Source: Ilumatobacteraceae bacterium
Lineage (GTDB): Bacteria > Actinomycetota > Acidimicrobiia > Acidimicrobiales > Ilumatobacteraceae
Assembly: GCA_016463105.1 (NCBI GenBank)
Contig: JAEMRY010000003.1
Location: forward strand, 18,149 to 41,067
Direction of reading: 5' to 3'
DNA length: 22,919 nucleotides
Positions within the stretch are counted from its first letter, which is position 1; every line of letters starts with the position of its first letter. Below are positions 22,641 to 22,919 of this stretch, piece by piece. The notes under the pieces were generated by a model that was given only the letters and a program-made list of their open reading frames with translations, was not told the origin of the DNA and did not search any database. Made by a program: the position numbers and the translations under genes.

Positions 22641-22919
22641 AACGGTGAGTCGGTCAGACGACCGCAGTGTTGTGATGTTCGCATTTCAACATTGAGGAAA
22701 GTCGGGACTTCGCAGGACAAAGTGCTGGTGAAAGCCAGATCGGGGCGACCTGATATTACGTGCAACAGAAAATAAACCGCCGATGGACAAACGTCGCAAG
22801 ACATTTGTAACAGGTAAGGATGAAACGGTGCGGTAAGAGCGCACCAGCGCAATTGGCAACAGTTGCGGCTTGGTACGTCACTTGAAGCAAGGCCATGCAG
22901 AGGGTATGAACTGTCCGTT
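22641..22919 (+). ncRNA. rnpB: RNase P RNA, class A (partial, runs off the right edge)
   Basis: RNase P RNA is the catalytic subunit that trims tRNA 5' leaders. Conserved elements appear in order: GAGGAAAG (22694-22701), the GCTGGTGAAAGCCAG hairpin, the ACAGAAAATAAACCGCCGAT core (from 22765), GGTAAGG-TGAAA, the hairpin GGTGCGGTAAGAGCGCACC (22827-22845) and GGCAACAG. The order and sequence are typical of bacterial class A. The 3' part, including the P4 partner and P1 strand, lies beyond the window, so the 5' end is estimated from the promoter. The P4-side segment reads AGTCGGGACT, where AGTCCGGGCT is more usual. Confidence 0.93.

Noticed and set aside
1..22919. mobile elements, CRISPR arrays or tRNA genes
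   Set aside because: I saw no transposase, integrase, regularly spaced long repeats or tRNA-like cloverleaf on either strand.

Overview
The window is chromosomal, non-mobile DNA from a member of the Actinobacteria with moderate to low GC for that phylum. A WhiB regulator, a DUF3040 membrane protein, a PimB'-like mannosyltransferase and MraZ at the head of a division cluster support this. The gene set resembles Acidimicrobiia such as freshwater or marine Ilumatobacteraceae-type lineages, but that placement is inference. I see no insertion sequence, phage gene, CRISPR array or tRNA.

Left end (1-1850, minus strand): the start of a division and cell-wall cluster, mraZ then rsmH then the first codons of a further gene. 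mraZ has a promoter overlapped by 10-bp-phased GTGGG boxes (a likely MraZ operator). A large multi-helix structure fills the mraZ-rsmH gap and is a candidate mraW-type cis-regulatory RNA.

1853-5753 (minus): a compact probable operon, read from high to low coordinates: DUF3040 membrane protein, ROK sugar kinase, acyl-CoA dehydrogenase, an 85-residue conserved-looking protein, an HNH nuclease and an LplA-like ligase. Two junctions are ATGA overlaps. dinB (DNA polymerase IV) follows at 5837-7120 on minus and fires divergently from a plus-strand group: a small membrane protein, an inositol-monophosphatase-family enzyme, an OmpR-type response regulator and glycerol kinase.

10441-16535 (minus): two probable transcription units. 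The first (high to low coordinates) is whiB, trpD, thrB. The second is an 80-residue Cys-rich protein, queG, a PimB'-like glycosyltransferase, an SRPBCC protein and a ROK glucokinase-like gene.

16679-22919 (plus): glpD, an alkyl-DHAP-synthase-like flavoprotein and a second FGGY kinase that has lost two of the glycerol-contacting residues. Next come two overlapping ferritin-like genes, one with a Tat/lipoprotein-type leader. rnpB (RNase P RNA) runs off the right edge.

The central carbon genes hang together: glycerol kinase and glpD feed glycerol to dihydroxyacetone phosphate (DHAP), and the flavoprotein family uses acyl-DHAP. The PimB'-like enzyme and inositol-phosphatase family member would fit inositol-lipid synthesis. 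Several genes that begin transcription units have a TANNNT-like hexamer 6-7 bases before the start codon and no Shine-Dalgarno, indicating leaderless mRNAs. The most unusual items are the mraZ-rsmH RNA, the divergent FGGY kinase in the glpD cassette, and three perfect-period decamers upstream of the mraZ operator.
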